From: Stutzerimonas stutzeri
GTDB lineage: Bacteria > Pseudomonadota > Gammaproteobacteria > Pseudomonadales > Pseudomonadaceae
Assembly (NCBI RefSeq): GCF_024448715.1
Contig: NZ_JAMOHZ010000002.1
Span: 186,001-250,000, forward strand
Length of the DNA: 64,000 bases
Reading direction: 5' to 3'
Shown: one piece after another, positions 17,701 to 27,756 of the stretch
Layout: each line of letters opens with the position of its first letter
Position numbering within the stretch: position 1 is the stretch's first letter
Position numbers and translations under genes: made by a program
Notes under the pieces: model-generated
The model's input: only the letters and a program-made list of their open reading frames with translations
The model's database searches: none
What the model was told of the DNA's origin: nothing

Positions 17701-17958
17701 GGAGTAGCCGCGGACCGTCTTTGCGCCGGGGACAGACAGCATGGTCGTCGTCAGTGGGTAGGTGACCTGATTCTCAACGATCCGGGGCGCCTGCCCGGGG
17801 TATGGCGTGCGGATGATGACCTGAACGTCGGAAAGGTCTGGCAATGCATCAACAGCGGTGTTTTTGACCGACCAGACACCCCAAGCCACCGCGAACACAG
17901 TAGCCAGCAGGATCAGAAAGCGGTTGGCCACTGACCAGCGAATTATGGCTGCGATCAT
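14794..17958 (-). CDS. cusA: RND heavy-metal efflux pump CusA (Cu/Ag)
   Basis: 1054 residues, usual length for HME-RND pumps, with 12 predicted membrane helices and two large periplasmic loops. The three copper-relay Met residues defined in E. coli CusA are present: M572 ([10 protein letters not shown]), M622 (LEMFETTIQ) and M671 ([10 protein letters not shown]). This argues for monovalent Cu/Ag rather than Zn/Co/Cd. A charged residue set lies in TM4 ([13 protein letters not shown]). It forms a tripartite inner-to-outer membrane complex with CusB and CusC. Start and stop overlap cusB and cusF by 4 bp each (ATGA), indicating translational coupling. Confidence 0.96.
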   Translation of the reverse strand: MIAAIIRWSVANRFLILLATVFAVAWGVWSVKNTAVDALPDLSDVQVIIRTPYPGQAPRIVENQVTYPLTTTMLSVPGAKTVRGYSFFGDSYVYVLFEDGTDLYWARSRVLEYLSQVQSRLPAAAKPALGPDATGVGWIYQYALVDRTGKHDLSQLRSLQDWFLRYELKTLPNVAEVAPIGGMVKQYQVVLDPVRMASRGVTQQQIAKAIDEANRETGGSVLELAETEFMVRATGYLKTLKDFRAIPLRLDGGVPVTLGDVAHIQLGPEMRRGISELDGEGEVVGGVVILRSGKNARETIAAVQTKLDELKASLPQGVEIVTTYDRSKLIDSAVENLTHKLIEEFIVVALVCAIFLWHLRSSLVAIVSLPIGILIAFVIMQRQGINANIMSLGGIAIAIGAMVDAAIVMIENAHKHIEAWHKRHPDSTLKGQEHWKVITDAAVEVGPALFFSLLIITLSFIPVFTLEAQEGRLFGPLAFTKTYAMAAAAGLSVTLVPVLMGYWIRGKIPDEHRNPLNRGLIWIYKPALDAVLRWPKMTLLVAVLVFLTGLWPASRLGGEFLPPLDEGDLLYMPTALPGLSAQKASELLQQTDRLIKTVPEVAHVFGKAGRADTATDPAPLEMFETTIQFKPKDQWRPGMTPDKLVEELDRTVQVPGLANLWIPPIRNRIDMLATGIKSPIGVKVYGTDLAQIDKATQAVEKIAKTVPGVSSALAERLTGGRYIDVDIDRVAAARYGLNIADVQSIVAGAIGGQTIGETVEGLARYPINLRYGREWRDSISDLRNLPIYTPQGSQITLGTVAKVQVTDGPPMLKSENARLSGWVYVDVRGRDMAAVVGDLREKISKGVQLESGMSISYSGQFEFMERANAKLKLVVPATLLIIFVLLYLTFGRFGEALLIMATLPFALTGGVWFLYLLGYNLSVATGIGFIALAGVSAEFGVIMLLYLKNAWTDRVNAGAHGEGVLLDAIREGAVQRVRPKAMTVAVIIAGLLPILWGSGTGSEIMSRIAAPMVGGMITAPLLSLFVLPAAYLLMRRRQLRVTTQQATNPTGEHP

Positions 17959-19406
17959 GGCTGGCCCCCCAGCTTCTCGATGTGCTCAATGACCAGGCCC
18001 TCTTCGCTTTCACGCGCGCCGACACGGACGTGATCGCCGGTCTGCAACTTTGTTAGGAGCGATTGATCTGCAACCGGAAAGGACATTGTCATCCCAGGCA
18101 TGTTCAGCGTCTTGAACGGCCCATGCGACAGGCCAACCATGCCATCTTCCAGGCTGACGATCGTACCTTCAGCCTCGTGCAGCGCAGGTTCTGTAGAAGT
18201 TGCAGGCTCCTCCAAACCCTGAGCGGTCAGCCCGCGTAGGCTCGCCTCTGAATCCAGGAGAAACTGACCGGACGCCACGACCTTCTGACCGGCTTCCAGC
18301 CCTTCAAGCACCTCTGTCTGGTCATCGAATTCCCGGCCTGTGCGAACCTCAATCGGGCGGTAACGGCCTTGATCCTCGGCCAGCATCACCAATGCGCGCC
18401 GACCGGTGCGAATGACCGCCTCGGACGGGATGACCAAGACATCTTCGACGTTGCGACTCAACGTCACCTCGGCCGTCATGCCGGGACGAAGCCGTTGTTG
18501 CGGATTAGGCAGTTCAACCCGGACGCGCACAGTACGGCTATCCAAGTTGGCTTGTGGTAGTACGGCCTGGATCGTCCCTTCCAGAACTTCACCTGCAAAG
18601 GCCGGGAGGCGCGCGTTGACCAGCTGCCCAGGCGCCACATTTGCAACCTGCGCTTCAGGCACCGCAACCTCTAACCATACCTTTTCCAGCCCATTAACAC
18701 GTGCCAGAGACGCACCAGTGGATACGGTCATGCCCTCGCGAACGTCGAGGCTGTTCAGCACGCCGCCTATTGGACTCCTCACTGTCCAAACAGGGCGCGC
18801 TTTACCAGTTCGTTCTAGCTGCACTATGACTTCTGGCGGCATGCCAGCAAGGCGCAACCGCTGGCGAGCCGCTGCGAGCAGCTGGGGTTCGCCAATCCCT
18901 TTGAGCGCCAGGTACTCTTCCTGTGCGGCAACCCATTCGGGAACCAGCAGATCGGCTAACGGCGCGCCTTTTTCGATGACATCCTCCGGTGCTCGGTCGT
19001 AAACGCGCTCGACAAAGCCACCGGCACGCGCCTGCACAACCGCCACGTCTCGCTCGTCGAACATCAATGCGCCTGTCGCTTCGAGCGACTGGCTGATCGA
19101 TTCACGCGTTACGGTTGCAAAGCGCACGCCGAGATTCTGCGTCACGCTCGGGTCGATACTGATCGATGCCCCGTCGCTTCCCTCATCTGCATAGCGTGGA
19201 ATCAATTCCATATCCATGAATGGCGACTTGCCCGGCTTATCGAACTTTTGCTGGGGGACCATAGGGTCATACCAATAGAGCACTTCCTTGTCTTCTTCTG
19301 CAGGCGATTGTCCGAAGGCTGCGGTAGGCAGACCGATTAGCGCTGCAGCGCTAATCATCAGAGGCAGACTGAAGGCGAGTACCAGCCGCTTGTGTTGGAA
19401 TGTCAT
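17955..19406 (-). CDS. cusB: Membrane-fusion protein CusB with C-terminal CusF domain
   Basis: 483 residues. Signal segment (1-33), then a heavy-metal-binding motif [20 protein letters not shown] and MDMELIPRY near residues 44-70. Next come the barrel-sandwich, lipoyl and beta-barrel domains of periplasmic adaptors. The last about 75 residues form an extra CusF-like domain ([10 protein letters not shown]) in which the Trp position of CusF is not Trp. Adaptors of this group shuttle Cu(I) to CusA. Overlaps cusC and cusA by 4 bp. Confidence 0.94.
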   Translation of the reverse strand: MTFQHKRLVLAFSLPLMISAAALIGLPTAAFGQSPAEEDKEVLYWYDPMVPQQKFDKPGKSPFMDMELIPRYADEGSDGASISIDPSVTQNLGVRFATVTRESISQSLEATGALMFDERDVAVVQARAGGFVERVYDRAPEDVIEKGAPLADLLVPEWVAAQEEYLALKGIGEPQLLAAARQRLRLAGMPPEVIVQLERTGKARPVWTVRSPIGGVLNSLDVREGMTVSTGASLARVNGLEKVWLEVAVPEAQVANVAPGQLVNARLPAFAGEVLEGTIQAVLPQANLDSRTVRVRVELPNPQQRLRPGMTAEVTLSRNVEDVLVIPSEAVIRTGRRALVMLAEDQGRYRPIEVRTGREFDDQTEVLEGLEAGQKVVASGQFLLDSEASLRGLTAQGLEEPATSTEPALHEAEGTIVSLEDGMVGLSHGPFKTLNMPGMTMSFPVADQSLLTKLQTGDHVRVGARESEEGLVIEHIEKLGGQP

Positions 19407-20656
19407 GGTCGGGTATCTCCAAAGGCGAAATGCAGGCGGGCATTGCTCAACGATCGATCGCGGGCGACGTCAATACGCCGTAGCCGGGTCTCCACAAGCT
19501 GTCGTCGCGCTTCGATCACAGCGGTCAGCTCACCGCTTCCGGAGCGGTAATCGGCCATGGCAAGGCGGACCTTCTCTTCAGCGAGGGGTAGTAAGGTTTT
19601 GTCGAGGCGGATGAGTGCGCGGTCCAGACGCTGATACTCAGCGAGGTCAGTACTCAGCTCTTGGTTGTACAGGCGCAAGGTCGCTTGGCGCTGAGCCTCG
19701 ATCTGGGCAAGGCGAGCTCGTTCGGCCGCGATCTTCGGATCCTGCCGAGAGCTGGTAAACAGCGGCAGGTCGAAGCTGACGCTGAGGTTCACCATGTCGC
19801 CGTACTCACGGCCACGTCGCAGGTAGTCGATCCCCCAACTCCAATCCGGTGTTTTCTCTGCGATGGCCTGGTGAACCTTTGCCTCCGCTTCACGAGTCAT
19901 CGGGTCGAAGGCGAGTAACGCCGGGTGCCGGTTCAGGTTGTGCTGATAGTTATCAACGGCGGCAAGCCATTGCGGCCAGTCACCTGTAAGCGGCTGGCCT
20001 GCTAGCTCGCCTATCCAGCGCCGGAGGCCGGCCCGCGCAACAGCCTGGTTACGCAGCAGCTCATCCTCTTGTTCAGCCAGCAATGCTGCCTCTTGCCTCG
20101 GAAGTACGCTGTCTGCGGTTTGTCCGCTGCCGCCAGCAATGCGGGCCTGAACAGCCCGCGAAAGGAGCTGATTCTCGCTGTAAAGCTGCTTGAAAAGGCT
20201 TAGCTTCTGCTCGACCGCGAAGCTAGCGATCCATGCCTCGGCGGTTGCTTGGCGCACACCGAGACGTTCAACCGTTTGCTGGGCGTTTGCGAGCGCAACA
20301 CTAGCCTGCGCGGCCTCGACACGAGCGCGCCTTTTCGCTCGGTTTGGCACATCTTGCATGACCCCAACCATTTGCATGGTCATGGCCTCTTGCTCCAACT
20401 GCCAGCGAGCGTCACCTTCGATGGGCACGCTTTGCAGTCCAAGCTTAAGTTTAGGGTCAGGAAGCTCGCCGGCAGGGATTGCAGCGCTGCGTGCGGCCAC
20501 CAGGTTGGCGGCTTGCGCATGCAGCGAAGGCGCGTCTTGCTCGGCCACGCTCAGAGCTTGTTCTAAGGTCAAAGCGGACGCTAACCCTGGAAACGAGAGC
20601 GCGCCCATGATCAAGGCGGCCACGTACGGCGGCGCCCAATAAATACGGGGTTTCAT
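19403..20656 (-). CDS. cusC: Outer-membrane efflux channel CusC (TolC family)
   Basis: 417 residues: signal peptide (about 1-28), then two tandem outer-membrane efflux domains rich in long Ala/Glu/Gln helices, typical of TolC channels (LPDPKLKLGLQSVP and QASVALANAQQTVE segments). It is the outer channel of the CusCBA complex; its stop overlaps the cusB start. No lipidation Cys is obvious, unlike E. coli CusC. Confidence 0.9.
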   Translation of the reverse strand: MKPRIYWAPPYVAALIMGALSFPGLASALTLEQALSVAEQDAPSLHAQAANLVAARSAAIPAGELPDPKLKLGLQSVPIEGDARWQLEQEAMTMQMVGVMQDVPNRAKRRARVEAAQASVALANAQQTVERLGVRQATAEAWIASFAVEQKLSLFKQLYSENQLLSRAVQARIAGGSGQTADSVLPRQEAALLAEQEDELLRNQAVARAGLRRWIGELAGQPLTGDWPQWLAAVDNYQHNLNRHPALLAFDPMTREAEAKVHQAIAEKTPDWSWGIDYLRRGREYGDMVNLSVSFDLPLFTSSRQDPKIAAERARLAQIEAQRQATLRLYNQELSTDLAEYQRLDRALIRLDKTLLPLAEEKVRLAMADYRSGSGELTAVIEARRQLVETRLRRIDVARDRSLSNARLHFAFGDTRP

Positions 20657-20748
20657 TTGCGAAGGATTCCTGATCTTTCATGCGAGCCAAAGGCGCGCAG
20701 TAGCCGGCCCGAATGCTCACTCGGGCGGTTCCTATAATTTGATCGGAA

Positions 20749-21129
20749 TTAGACGCGGGGTGGACGCCAGACGGCGTCTAAAAGGCTAGAGGGGATCAGG
20801 CCGTTATAGGGAGTGGTCACGGGTTTAGCAGCAGGCATCAGCTGGGCTTTTATTGAGACAAGCTGAAGGATACTTGCAGTTTTGCATTCTTGGCCCGTCT
20901 TGCAGACGGTCGCCGTTCCATGCTCATTCGCTTCACAGCACTCGTGTTCAGCACCGTCATCGGCGCCAACCATCGAAGCGTGGTCGGTCGTCATGGCGCC
21001 CACACCTTCCATATCGGACATCATGTGATGCCCGGACGATCCAACCGTCATGAGCATTTCCGCTATCCCATTGATCGGAAGCGCAAGCACTAGCAGCAGG
21101 ATAAGGAAGGAGCGCATGTAGGACGTCAT
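20749..21129 (-). CDS. Small His/Met/Cys-rich periplasmic protein upstream of cusCBA
   Basis: 126 residues with a signal peptide (1-23), then a His/Met segment (SSGHHMMSDMEG, MTTDHASM) and a Cys cluster (HECCEANEHGTATVCKTGQEC). These are mixed soft-metal ligands, usual for periplasmic copper binders. Located between the copper ATPase gene (87 bp downstream of its stop) and cusC (92 bp before its start), probably in the same operon. No family name recognised with certainty. Confidence 0.72.
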   Translation of the reverse strand: MTSYMRSFLILLLVLALPINGIAEMLMTVGSSGHHMMSDMEGVGAMTTDHASMVGADDGAEHECCEANEHGTATVCKTGQECKTASILQLVSIKAQLMPAAKPVTTPYNGLIPSSLLDAVWRPPRV

Positions 21130-21215
21130 ATTTCCAGCTTACGGGGCAATTCATGAGCAATCAATGAGGCAATCGGTCGCTTCGCAACCGAAGCCTAAGC
21201 CTAAGCCGACAGGCT

Positions 21216-23579
21216 TCAAACTACACGCGTTTGACGGAGCCGGAGTGCGTTGAACACAACCGATGCTGAGCTGAGGCTCATGGCCAGGGCAGCAATCATC
21301 GGAGACAGCAACAGTCCGAAGAACGGATAGAGCAGACCTGCGGCAATCGGGATGCTCAACCCGTTGTACATAAAGGCAAACAGAAGGTTCTGACGCATAT
21401 TGCGAACCGTCGCCACCGAAAGCGTGCGCGCGCGCAGTATCCCCATCAGGTCACCTTTAACGAGCGTAACTTGGGCGCTGTTCATGGCGACGTCAGTGCC
21501 CGTGCCCATCGCTATGCCGACATCAGCCCTGGCGAGCGCCGGCGCATCATTTATTCCGTCGCCTGCCATGGCGACTACTTTACCTAGGGCTTGTAGCTTA
21601 ACCACCAGCGCCTCCTTGTCCTGCGGCTTCACTTCGCCATGCACCTCATCGAGCGATAGCTCACGAGCCACCGCGCGGGCAGTGGTAAGCCCGTCGCCGG
21701 TGGCCATGATGACTTGCACGCCCTCCGCTTGGAGCCGCGCTACAGCTTCCTTGGACGTCGGTTTGATTGGGTCCGATACGGCCAGCAAGCCGGCAAGTGC
21801 CCCATCAACAGCCAGGTAAACAATGCTGGTACCGCTCTCGCGCATTTTTTCTGCCTGATATTTCAACGGCTCGACGCTCACACCCGCATCTTCCATAAGC
21901 GCGGTGTTGCCTAGCTGTAGCTGCTTGCCTTCCACCAGACCACGGACTCCGATCCCTGACCCTGACTCGAAGGTCTCTGGCTTCGCCAGCTGGATACCTT
22001 CGCTTCTGGCATGGTCTACGATCGCGTGGGCTAGGGGATGCTCACTACCTTGATCCAAGCTGGCAGACAAACGGATGACTTCCTGCGAGTCAAACGGCGT
22101 GACGCCTATGGCCCGATCGAAGACAGGTCGGCCCTCGGTCAAGGTTCCTGTTTTATCGACAATCAGCGTGTCTACCTTACGGACATTTTCGATGGCGCCT
22201 GCGTCTCTGAAAAGCACTCCACTTCCAGCCGCTTTGCCTGTGGCAACCATGATCGACATAGGCGTTGCCAGGCCAAGTGCGCAAGGGCAAGCAATGATCA
22301 AAACCGCAACTGCATTGATCAGGCCGAATACCCAGCCCTGGTCAGGCCCGAACAGGCCCCATGCAAAGAATGTCAGCAAGGCGATACCGATGACCGTCAG
22401 CACGAAATAACCTGCAACCGTGTCTGCCATTCGCTGCATGGGTGCTTTGGAGCGTTGCGCATTCGCAACCATCTGGACGATTTGTGAAAGCATAGTCCCG
22501 GAGCCAACCCTGGTGGCTCGCATGACAAGCGAGCCGCTCGTGTTCATCGTCGCGCCGATGAGCGCATCGCCTGCTCGCTTCGTCACTGGGACGGGCTCGC
22601 CCGTAAGCATGGACTCGTCGACGGCGCTCTCGCCCTCTAATACCTCTCCATCAACGGGTACCTTTTCACCAGGACGAACGCGCAGATGGTCGCCCTCGTG
22701 AACATGTGTGAGCGGGATGTCCTCCTCGGAACCATCCTTGGCGATACGGCGAGCTGTTTTGGGTGATAAGCCAAGCAGGGACTTGATTGCGGAAGATGTC
22801 TGAGAGCGGGCCTTCAGTTCGAGCAGCTGACCTAAAAGCGTCAGTGAAATGATGACCGCTGCGGCTTCGTAGTAAACGCCTATCCGGCCGCCCACAGTGA
22901 ATGACTCTGGAAATATGCTCGGTAAGACGGTTGCTACGATGCTGTAAATATACGCAGCCCCTGTGCCAAGCCCGATCAACGTCCACATGTTTGGGCTGCG
23001 ATGCTTAACTGATGCGAAACCGCGCACGAAAAATGGCCAACCTGCCCACAAGACAACCGGGGTCGTAAGGGCTAGTTCAACCCAGTTCTGGCTAGCGCCG
23101 TGAAACAGCGGTATCGCATGTCCCGCCATTGCCAACAGGGTTACTGCTACGGTCAGGGGCAGAGACCACCAGAATCGCTTCGAGAAGTCCTTGAGTTCGG
23201 GATTCTCCTCCTCGTCGAGTTCAGGGATCAGCGGTTCTAATGACATCCCGCAGATAGGGCAATCACCTGGCCCCATTTGGCGAATCTCAGGGTGCATTGG
23301 ACAGGTGTACTCGGTCGTTACATCACCGTCGGGTGCCTTCTGTGCCGCCGACGTAGAAGCCTGAGACGACGCCCTATGATCCTGCTGTGCAGTGAGATAT
23401 CTAGCAGGATCAGAACGAAACTTGGTCTGGCAACCCTGGCTGCAGAAGCGGTAAGTGCTTCCCTGATAGTGCTCTTGATGCTCGCTGTCCTCTTTCACCT
23501 TCATCCCGCAGACGGGGTCTGTGAGTCCTGCAGAGCCTTTCGTTTGGTCAGGCTGATGATGGCAATGCGAGGAGGTCAT
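21216..23579 (-). CDS. Copper-exporting P1B-type ATPase with YHS and metal-binding N-terminus
   Basis: 787 residues. The N-terminus carries a YHS-type domain ([22 protein letters not shown] at about 21-55) and a short heavy-metal-binding motif ([20 protein letters not shown], about 92-112) instead of the usual GMTCxxC domains. The membrane core has the copper CPC motif ([11 protein letters not shown]), phosphorylation Asp475 in DKTGTLTEG, the SEHPLAHAI nucleotide motif and [10 protein letters not shown] hinge. Known role: ATP-driven export of Cu(I)/Ag(I) from cytosol to periplasm. It is the first gene of a long minus-strand run to cusF behind a CopR-type box. This is the ATPase often called CopA; I leave the symbol blank to avoid confusion with the oxidase. 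Confidence 0.95.
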   Translation of the reverse strand: MTSSHCHHQPDQTKGSAGLTDPVCGMKVKEDSEHQEHYQGSTYRFCSQGCQTKFRSDPARYLTAQQDHRASSQASTSAAQKAPDGDVTTEYTCPMHPEIRQMGPGDCPICGMSLEPLIPELDEEENPELKDFSKRFWWSLPLTVAVTLLAMAGHAIPLFHGASQNWVELALTTPVVLWAGWPFFVRGFASVKHRSPNMWTLIGLGTGAAYIYSIVATVLPSIFPESFTVGGRIGVYYEAAAVIISLTLLGQLLELKARSQTSSAIKSLLGLSPKTARRIAKDGSEEDIPLTHVHEGDHLRVRPGEKVPVDGEVLEGESAVDESMLTGEPVPVTKRAGDALIGATMNTSGSLVMRATRVGSGTMLSQIVQMVANAQRSKAPMQRMADTVAGYFVLTVIGIALLTFFAWGLFGPDQGWVFGLINAVAVLIIACPCALGLATPMSIMVATGKAAGSGVLFRDAGAIENVRKVDTLIVDKTGTLTEGRPVFDRAIGVTPFDSQEVIRLSASLDQGSEHPLAHAIVDHARSEGIQLAKPETFESGSGIGVRGLVEGKQLQLGNTALMEDAGVSVEPLKYQAEKMRESGTSIVYLAVDGALAGLLAVSDPIKPTSKEAVARLQAEGVQVIMATGDGLTTARAVARELSLDEVHGEVKPQDKEALVVKLQALGKVVAMAGDGINDAPALARADVGIAMGTGTDVAMNSAQVTLVKGDLMGILRARTLSVATVRNMRQNLLFAFMYNGLSIPIAAGLLYPFFGLLLSPMIAALAMSLSSASVVFNALRLRQTRVV

Positions 23580-23705
23580 GCGGGCTCCTTATGGATTGGT
23601 TAGCAACGAACAGCCTACTGCGGGGACGTTTGTGGTTTTTCCGATGCTTACAGCGTCCGACAACCAATATATGCAAAGCGTCCTGACCAAAGGCTGAAGT
23701 AACCA

Positions 23706-23720
23706 TTACATTTCTGTCAG
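23706..23720. promoter_or_regulatory. CopR box upstream of copper ATPase operon
   Basis: TTACATTTCTGTCAG: left half perfect, right half GTCAG for GTAAT. 127 bp before the ATPase start. A second, poorer TTACA half lies at 23648-23652. Confidence 0.6.
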
Positions 23721-23886
23721 GTTCTCCGGTATGTCAGGTCGTACGAATGCTGAAGCGAGCTGCTGAAAAAAGTAGCTCGCGCGAATACCGCTTGCTGGCC
23801 TAGCCTATGCCTCCCTTATCCGAAGCCCGGCCGCTTTCTTTTAATGAATACCGAACCGTGCAAAGCCTAAGCGCAGGTGCTCTGTT

Positions 23887-24519
23887 TTGATAGAAGCCGT
23901 AATTTTTGATGTCTACGGCACACTCCTGCAAATCAGTGAACGACGGCGGCCATTTCGCAAGCTCTTAAAACAGGTACGCAGCCAAGGTCGTCAACCTAGG
24001 GCCGATGATGCCAGGACATTGATGACACGAAACTTGGGGCTGGCCGGCGCCGCCGACCTGTTTGGTACACAACTAGGTAACGATGAGCTTGCTATTTTGG
24101 AGCTTGATCTCTACGCGGAACTGGCCAGCGTGCGTCCCTATGATGATGCCCTGCGGGCACTGGAAAGCCTTAAGAGAGCGGGGCTGAAAGTGGCGCTGTG
24201 CTCCAACTTGGCTACCCCCTATGCCATACCTGCCAAGTTGCTACTGCCTGAGTTTGACGCCTATGCCTGGAGCTTCGAGGTGGGCGCGATCAAACCGGAG
24301 CCAGCGATCTACGAACATCTGCTAAAGCGGTTGGGTTGCAAAGCGTCTTCCATTGCAATGATCGGCGATACATTGGAGGCCGATGTGTTCGGTCCCGAAA
24401 GGCTGGGAATGCATGGCTTCCACCTCCAGCGCGATGCCATCCGTGGTCCTGACCGATTAGCTAGCCTGATCGAATTTGCAGACCACATTTTGGGCACGGG
24501 GACTGTCACTAGAACGTAG
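23887..24519 (+). CDS. HAD-superfamily hydrolase
   Basis: 210 residues from a TTG start with AGGTG upstream. HAD motifs are visible: motif I DVYGTLL with Asp8 and Thr12 (the usual second Asp is Tyr, as in dehalogenase-type enzymes), motif II LCSN (about residues 99-102), a Lys in GAIKPEPAIY, and motif III IGDTLEADVFG. It probably acts on a small phosphorylated or halogenated substrate that cannot be named from sequence. It sits alone between the copper and cadmium modules and is not obviously metal related. Confidence 0.8.
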   Translation: MIEAVIFDVYGTLLQISERRRPFRKLLKQVRSQGRQPRADDARTLMTRNLGLAGAADLFGTQLGNDELAILELDLYAELASVRPYDDALRALESLKRAGLKVALCSNLATPYAIPAKLLLPEFDAYAWSFEVGAIKPEPAIYEHLLKRLGCKASSIAMIGDTLEADVFGPERLGMHGFHLQRDAIRGPDRLASLIEFADHILGTGTVTRT

Positions 24520-24872
24520 CACTAGCGCACATCGAGGTCGCCTCCAGCTATCGGCCTTCAGTTCAAGCACTCACAACTCGCTTGTAGTGCTTTTCCTGAC
24601 GATGGCGCTCCCAAAGTCCGTTCGCGCATTGGCCGCAGCGGTTGTGATCACTCAGGCATTCGTAGAGCTGATTGGTTAAGCGGGGCTACCACCAACAGCG
24701 TGAAGGAAAGCCGATCAGTGCGGCTTCGTCTCGCTGATGGACTTTGCAGCCCACGTTCTACAATACCCACCATCCGCTAACGGCTAAAGCTGCGTCGCCA
24801 GTTTTAGCTGACGCCGCTAGACCCGGATGGCTTAGAGGCATGACGACGCCTTTTTCTGTAACGGGAGCTTCT
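24520..24872. other. 353-bp region without a supported gene
   Basis: A plus-strand tail (about 24600-24679, MALPKSVRALAAAVVITQAF) could be the end of a broken gene, but it has no start or family match. No repeats or terminators stand out. Confidence 0.4.
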
Positions 24873-25763
24873 TTAGCTCTTGAGCGCCAGAATACGCCGA
24901 GCGCCGTTTAGAACGATGAATCCCACAACGGTACCGATAATCAGGTCTGGGTAGTTTGACCCAGTCCAAGCGACGAGCGCTCCGGCGACTATAACCCCCA
25001 TGTTGATGACCACATCATTGGCGGAGAATATCCAGCTCGCTTTCATGTGAGCACCACCTTCCCGGTGTTTGGAAATCAGCAGCAAACAACCCGTGTTGGC
25101 GAGCAATGCCAGGAACGCGACGGCCATCATTATCAGCGACTCGGGCTCGCTGCCGAATATAAAGCGTCTGACCACCTCTACGAGCACGCCGAGGGCCAAA
25201 ATCAGCTGGAGCACACCAGCAAGGTGTGCAGCACGCACCTGCAGATTGACGCTGCGCCCAACCGCATAAAGGGCCAGGCCGTACACTGCCGCGTCAGCGA
25301 ACATGTCGAGCGAATCGGCAATCAGACCTGCGGACCTGGCGATCAGGCCAGCAGTCATCTCTACCACGAACATGAAGGCGTTGATGCCTAGCAGTAAACG
25401 TAGGGAGCGGGATTCCTGTGTAGAGTTCGCCGGATTCTCGGCGGCTTTGATCATCTCTGGGTCTGCCGCGACAGTTTTCTGAAGAGTGGCGCCTAGCCCT
25501 AACGTCGCCAGCTTTTTGGTTATGGGCTCAACGGCACTGTCATGCATGACATCTAACCGACGGTCCGACAGATCAAAAGTCAGCTTCCGAACTCCGTCCA
25601 AACCATTCAGCGCCAAGCGGATCATTCGCTCTTCTGATGGACAATCCATCTTGGGCACGGCGTAAACACTGACCCATTGCCCCGTCGTATCGGAAGGGTT
25701 TTGCACATCGGCATCAGCGGCTGGCGTCGCATCGCAGCCGCAGGGACCATCGGACTTGCTCAT
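24873..25763 (-). CDS. Cation diffusion facilitator-type efflux protein with N-terminal metal-binding region
   Basis: 296 residues. An N-terminal cytosolic part starts with CGCDATP and contains a KMDCPSEERMIRLAL motif like a modified heavy-metal-associated domain. It is followed by six predicted membrane helices with CDF features (ADSLDMFADAAVYGLALYAV and FSANDVVINMGV, giving the paired Asp/His-type metal sites). Known family role: proton-driven export of Zn/Cd from the cytosol. Divergent from cadR with a MerR-type promoter between them, so Cd/Pb/Zn induction is likely. The C-terminal cytosolic domain of typical CDFs is missing, making this a short form. Confidence 0.85.
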   Translation of the reverse strand: MSKSDGPCGCDATPAADADVQNPSDTTGQWVSVYAVPKMDCPSEERMIRLALNGLDGVRKLTFDLSDRRLDVMHDSAVEPITKKLATLGLGATLQKTVAADPEMIKAAENPANSTQESRSLRLLLGINAFMFVVEMTAGLIARSAGLIADSLDMFADAAVYGLALYAVGRSVNLQVRAAHLAGVLQLILALGVLVEVVRRFIFGSEPESLIMMAVAFLALLANTGCLLLISKHREGGAHMKASWIFSANDVVINMGVIVAGALVAWTGSNYPDLIIGTVVGFIVLNGARRILALKS

Positions 25764-25796
25764 GATACGGCTCCACTTGAAATCGAAGATGGGATC

Positions 25797-25827
25797 ATTA
25801 AAAGCCTTATAGCTACTATAAGGTCAA
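25797..25827 (-). promoter_or_regulatory. CadR/MerR-type promoter-operator for the efflux gene
   Basis: On the minus strand, -35 TTGACC (25827-25822) and -10-like TTTAAT (25802-25797) are separated by 19 bp, the long spacer used by MerR-family activators. The spacer is filled by the dyad CCTTATAGCTACTATAAGG (about 25805-25823). Lies between cadR and the efflux gene. Confidence 0.85.
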
Positions 25828-25855
25828 TAACGCAGAGCCGATGAGGATTCACACG

Positions 25856-26260
25856 ATGCGCATTGGTCAGTTAGCAAGGCTAATAGGGATTGATACACAG
25901 ACGATCCGCTTCTATGAGCAGCAGGGCTTGTTGCCACCGCCTGATCGCCAGGCGAACGGCTATCGTGTCTACACCGAGAAGCATGGCGAGCGGCTAGCTT
26001 TCATCCGGCGCTGCCGAATCTTGAATCTGTCACTTCCAGAGATTCACGCACTCCAAAGCTACCAGGATGACCCTCGCCAGCCTTGTACGGCCGTCAATGC
26101 CTTACTCGATGATCACATTTCTCAAGTCAGATCCCAGATAACCGCTCTGCAATCACTCGAACGACAACTCGTTTCACTGCGGGCTAATTGCAACGATGGG
26201 CGGGAAGTTGAGGCTTGCGGCATTCTCGCCGGAATTAGCGAGGACGCATGCATTAAATGA
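25856..26260 (+). CDS. cadR: Cd(II)/Pb(II)-responsive MerR-family regulator CadR
   Basis: 134 residues from the second ATG (25856), preferred because GAGGA lies 8 nt upstream. The first ATG at 25841 adds five residues. N-terminal MerR helix-turn-helix (RIGQLARLIGIDTQTIRFYE), a long dimer helix, and metal-ligand Cys at 77, 112 and 121, matching the CadR/PbrR pattern. Activates the divergent efflux gene by twisting the 19-bp-spaced promoter described above. Confidence 0.92.
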   Translation: MRIGQLARLIGIDTQTIRFYEQQGLLPPPDRQANGYRVYTEKHGERLAFIRRCRILNLSLPEIHALQSYQDDPRQPCTAVNALLDDHISQVRSQITALQSLERQLVSLRANCNDGREVEACGILAGISEDACIK

Positions 26261-26382
26261 ACGGCGTTGGGGCTTGCGGGCCTGGTTACCCGGCCAACGC
26301 GCATGCCCTCGAAATGGTTGTTTGTCCCTGTGGTTTTTGCCCCTTCGTAGTGATGGCTGTCTCCGTGCGGTATCACTTTGAG

Positions 26383-27756
26383 TCAGGCCTGCCGAGGAAA
26401 CGTGAGTTCAAACGTGGTCCGACCGTCTTTGCTGGCGACGGCCACGTGGCCTTTGTGGAGGTTCATCACTGAGCGGACAATCGCTAGCCCCAATCCTGCC
26501 CCGCGAGGTTGTATGCCGTTAACGCGGTAAAAGCGGTCGAACAGATGTGGGAGATGATCCGATTCGATAGTCGCGCCATGATTGGTGACAGCCAGCGAGA
26601 CGATGTCTACGTCCTCCTCAAGGATCTTAAGTTCGACCGTACTGCCAGTATTTGAATGCCGCAGCGCGTTGGATAGCAGGTTGGAAATGGCCCGCTGGAC
26701 CATAAGTCGATTTCCCAAAATCATGGCATCGCCCGTTACTGTCGTAGCGACTCCCGCTTCTTCGGCAAGGACTTCGAAGTATTCACATACGCGCCTCGCC
26801 TCGCTTCCTAAAGATAATTGTTCGAGCTTCAGTGCTGGGCTGGCGTGGCTGGCCTGGGCGAGAAACAGCATGTCTGACACGATTCGATCCATGCGTTCGA
26901 GTTCTTCAACCGACGACTCGATCACCTCCCGATAATGCTCCTTGCTTCGCTCACGCACCAAAGTCACCTGCGCCTTGCCTATCAGGTTGTTCAGCGGAGT
27001 TTTTAACTCATGAGCCACATCGTCCGAGAATTGTGACAGTTGCTGAACGCCGTCATCGAGTCGATGAAGCATTACGTTGAGGCTGTGCGCCAATGCCTGG
27101 AGCTCTTGCGGAAGCCGATCGGTGCGGATTCGAGGTGATAGATCCTGTGTAGATACCTTAGTCGCCAAGGCCCGGAACTTGCGAAGCGGCCGCAAGCCAT
27201 TTTGGGCGATTAGCCATCCAGCCAATCCGATCAATATCAGTAGCATCGGCACGGTCACTAAGGCCGAGCGCAGGAATGCAGCCACCAGCCGTTGATCGGC
27301 ACTGCGATCTTGCGAAAGTAAAAGCGTCATTGGAGCCAGTCCCGGGACTTGGATTTGCTTGCGCCCGGTTAGCATCTGCACGCCATCTTTCGTTGTCCAG
27401 CCAAGATAGTCGCCGTCCCTGCTCACGAGATCCAGCTGCTGCGGCGCATTGGCGAATCGGCCGATACTGAAAATGGGTGATTTCGCTGTATCGCCGATGA
27501 CCGTAATCGAAAGGTTGTCATGGCCGAGTACGGTATCGCTCAATGCGTGTTGCCAGGAGCGGCCCATACGGGCTTTGGTGTCTTCGAGGAGTCCATGATC
27601 GATCTGAGAGAGCTTGGCCGTCACTTCCTCCTGGGCGCGCAGTTCCAGTTGGCGCACCAGTACCCAGTAGCTCAGTGCAATCAGCAGCGCGACCAAAGCG
27701 GCGCCGGTCAGTGTGATTTGAAGCGCGAGACGCGATGCGAGGCTGAGTGGCTTCAA
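26383..27756 (-). CDS. czcS: Heavy-metal sensor histidine kinase CzcS
   Basis: About 457 residues from a TTG at 27756 that overlaps the czcR stop (TTGA), giving MKPLSLASRLALQITLTG. The longer frame upstream is read-through of czcR. Two membrane helices (about 12-35 and 160-182), HAMP, phosphoacceptor H249 in VAHELKTPLNNL, N-box (NLLSNALRHS) and GLGLAIVRSV ATP lid. Paired with the response regulator just upstream, and next to czcICBA, which supports CzcS rather than a second CopS. Metal specificity is inferred from context. Confidence 0.9.
   Translation of the reverse strand: MKPLSLASRLALQITLTGAALVALLIALSYWVLVRQLELRAQEEVTAKLSQIDHGLLEDTKARMGRSWQHALSDTVLGHDNLSITVIGDTAKSPIFSIGRFANAPQQLDLVSRDGDYLGWTTKDGVQMLTGRKQIQVPGLAPMTLLLSQDRSADQRLVAAFLRSALVTVPMLLILIGLAGWLIAQNGLRPLRKFRALATKVSTQDLSPRIRTDRLPQELQALAHSLNVMLHRLDDGVQQLSQFSDDVAHELKTPLNNLIGKAQVTLVRERSKEHYREVIESSVEELERMDRIVSDMLFLAQASHASPALKLEQLSLGSEARRVCEYFEVLAEEAGVATTVTGDAMILGNRLMVQRAISNLLSNALRHSNTGSTVELKILEEDVDIVSLAVTNHGATIESDHLPHLFDRFYRVNGIQPRGAGLGLAIVRSVMNLHKGHVAVASKDGRTTFELTFPRQA

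Noticed and set aside
26261..26376. Plus-strand frame after cadR.
   Set aside because: It overlaps the end of czcS on the other strand and has no domain; short gap only.
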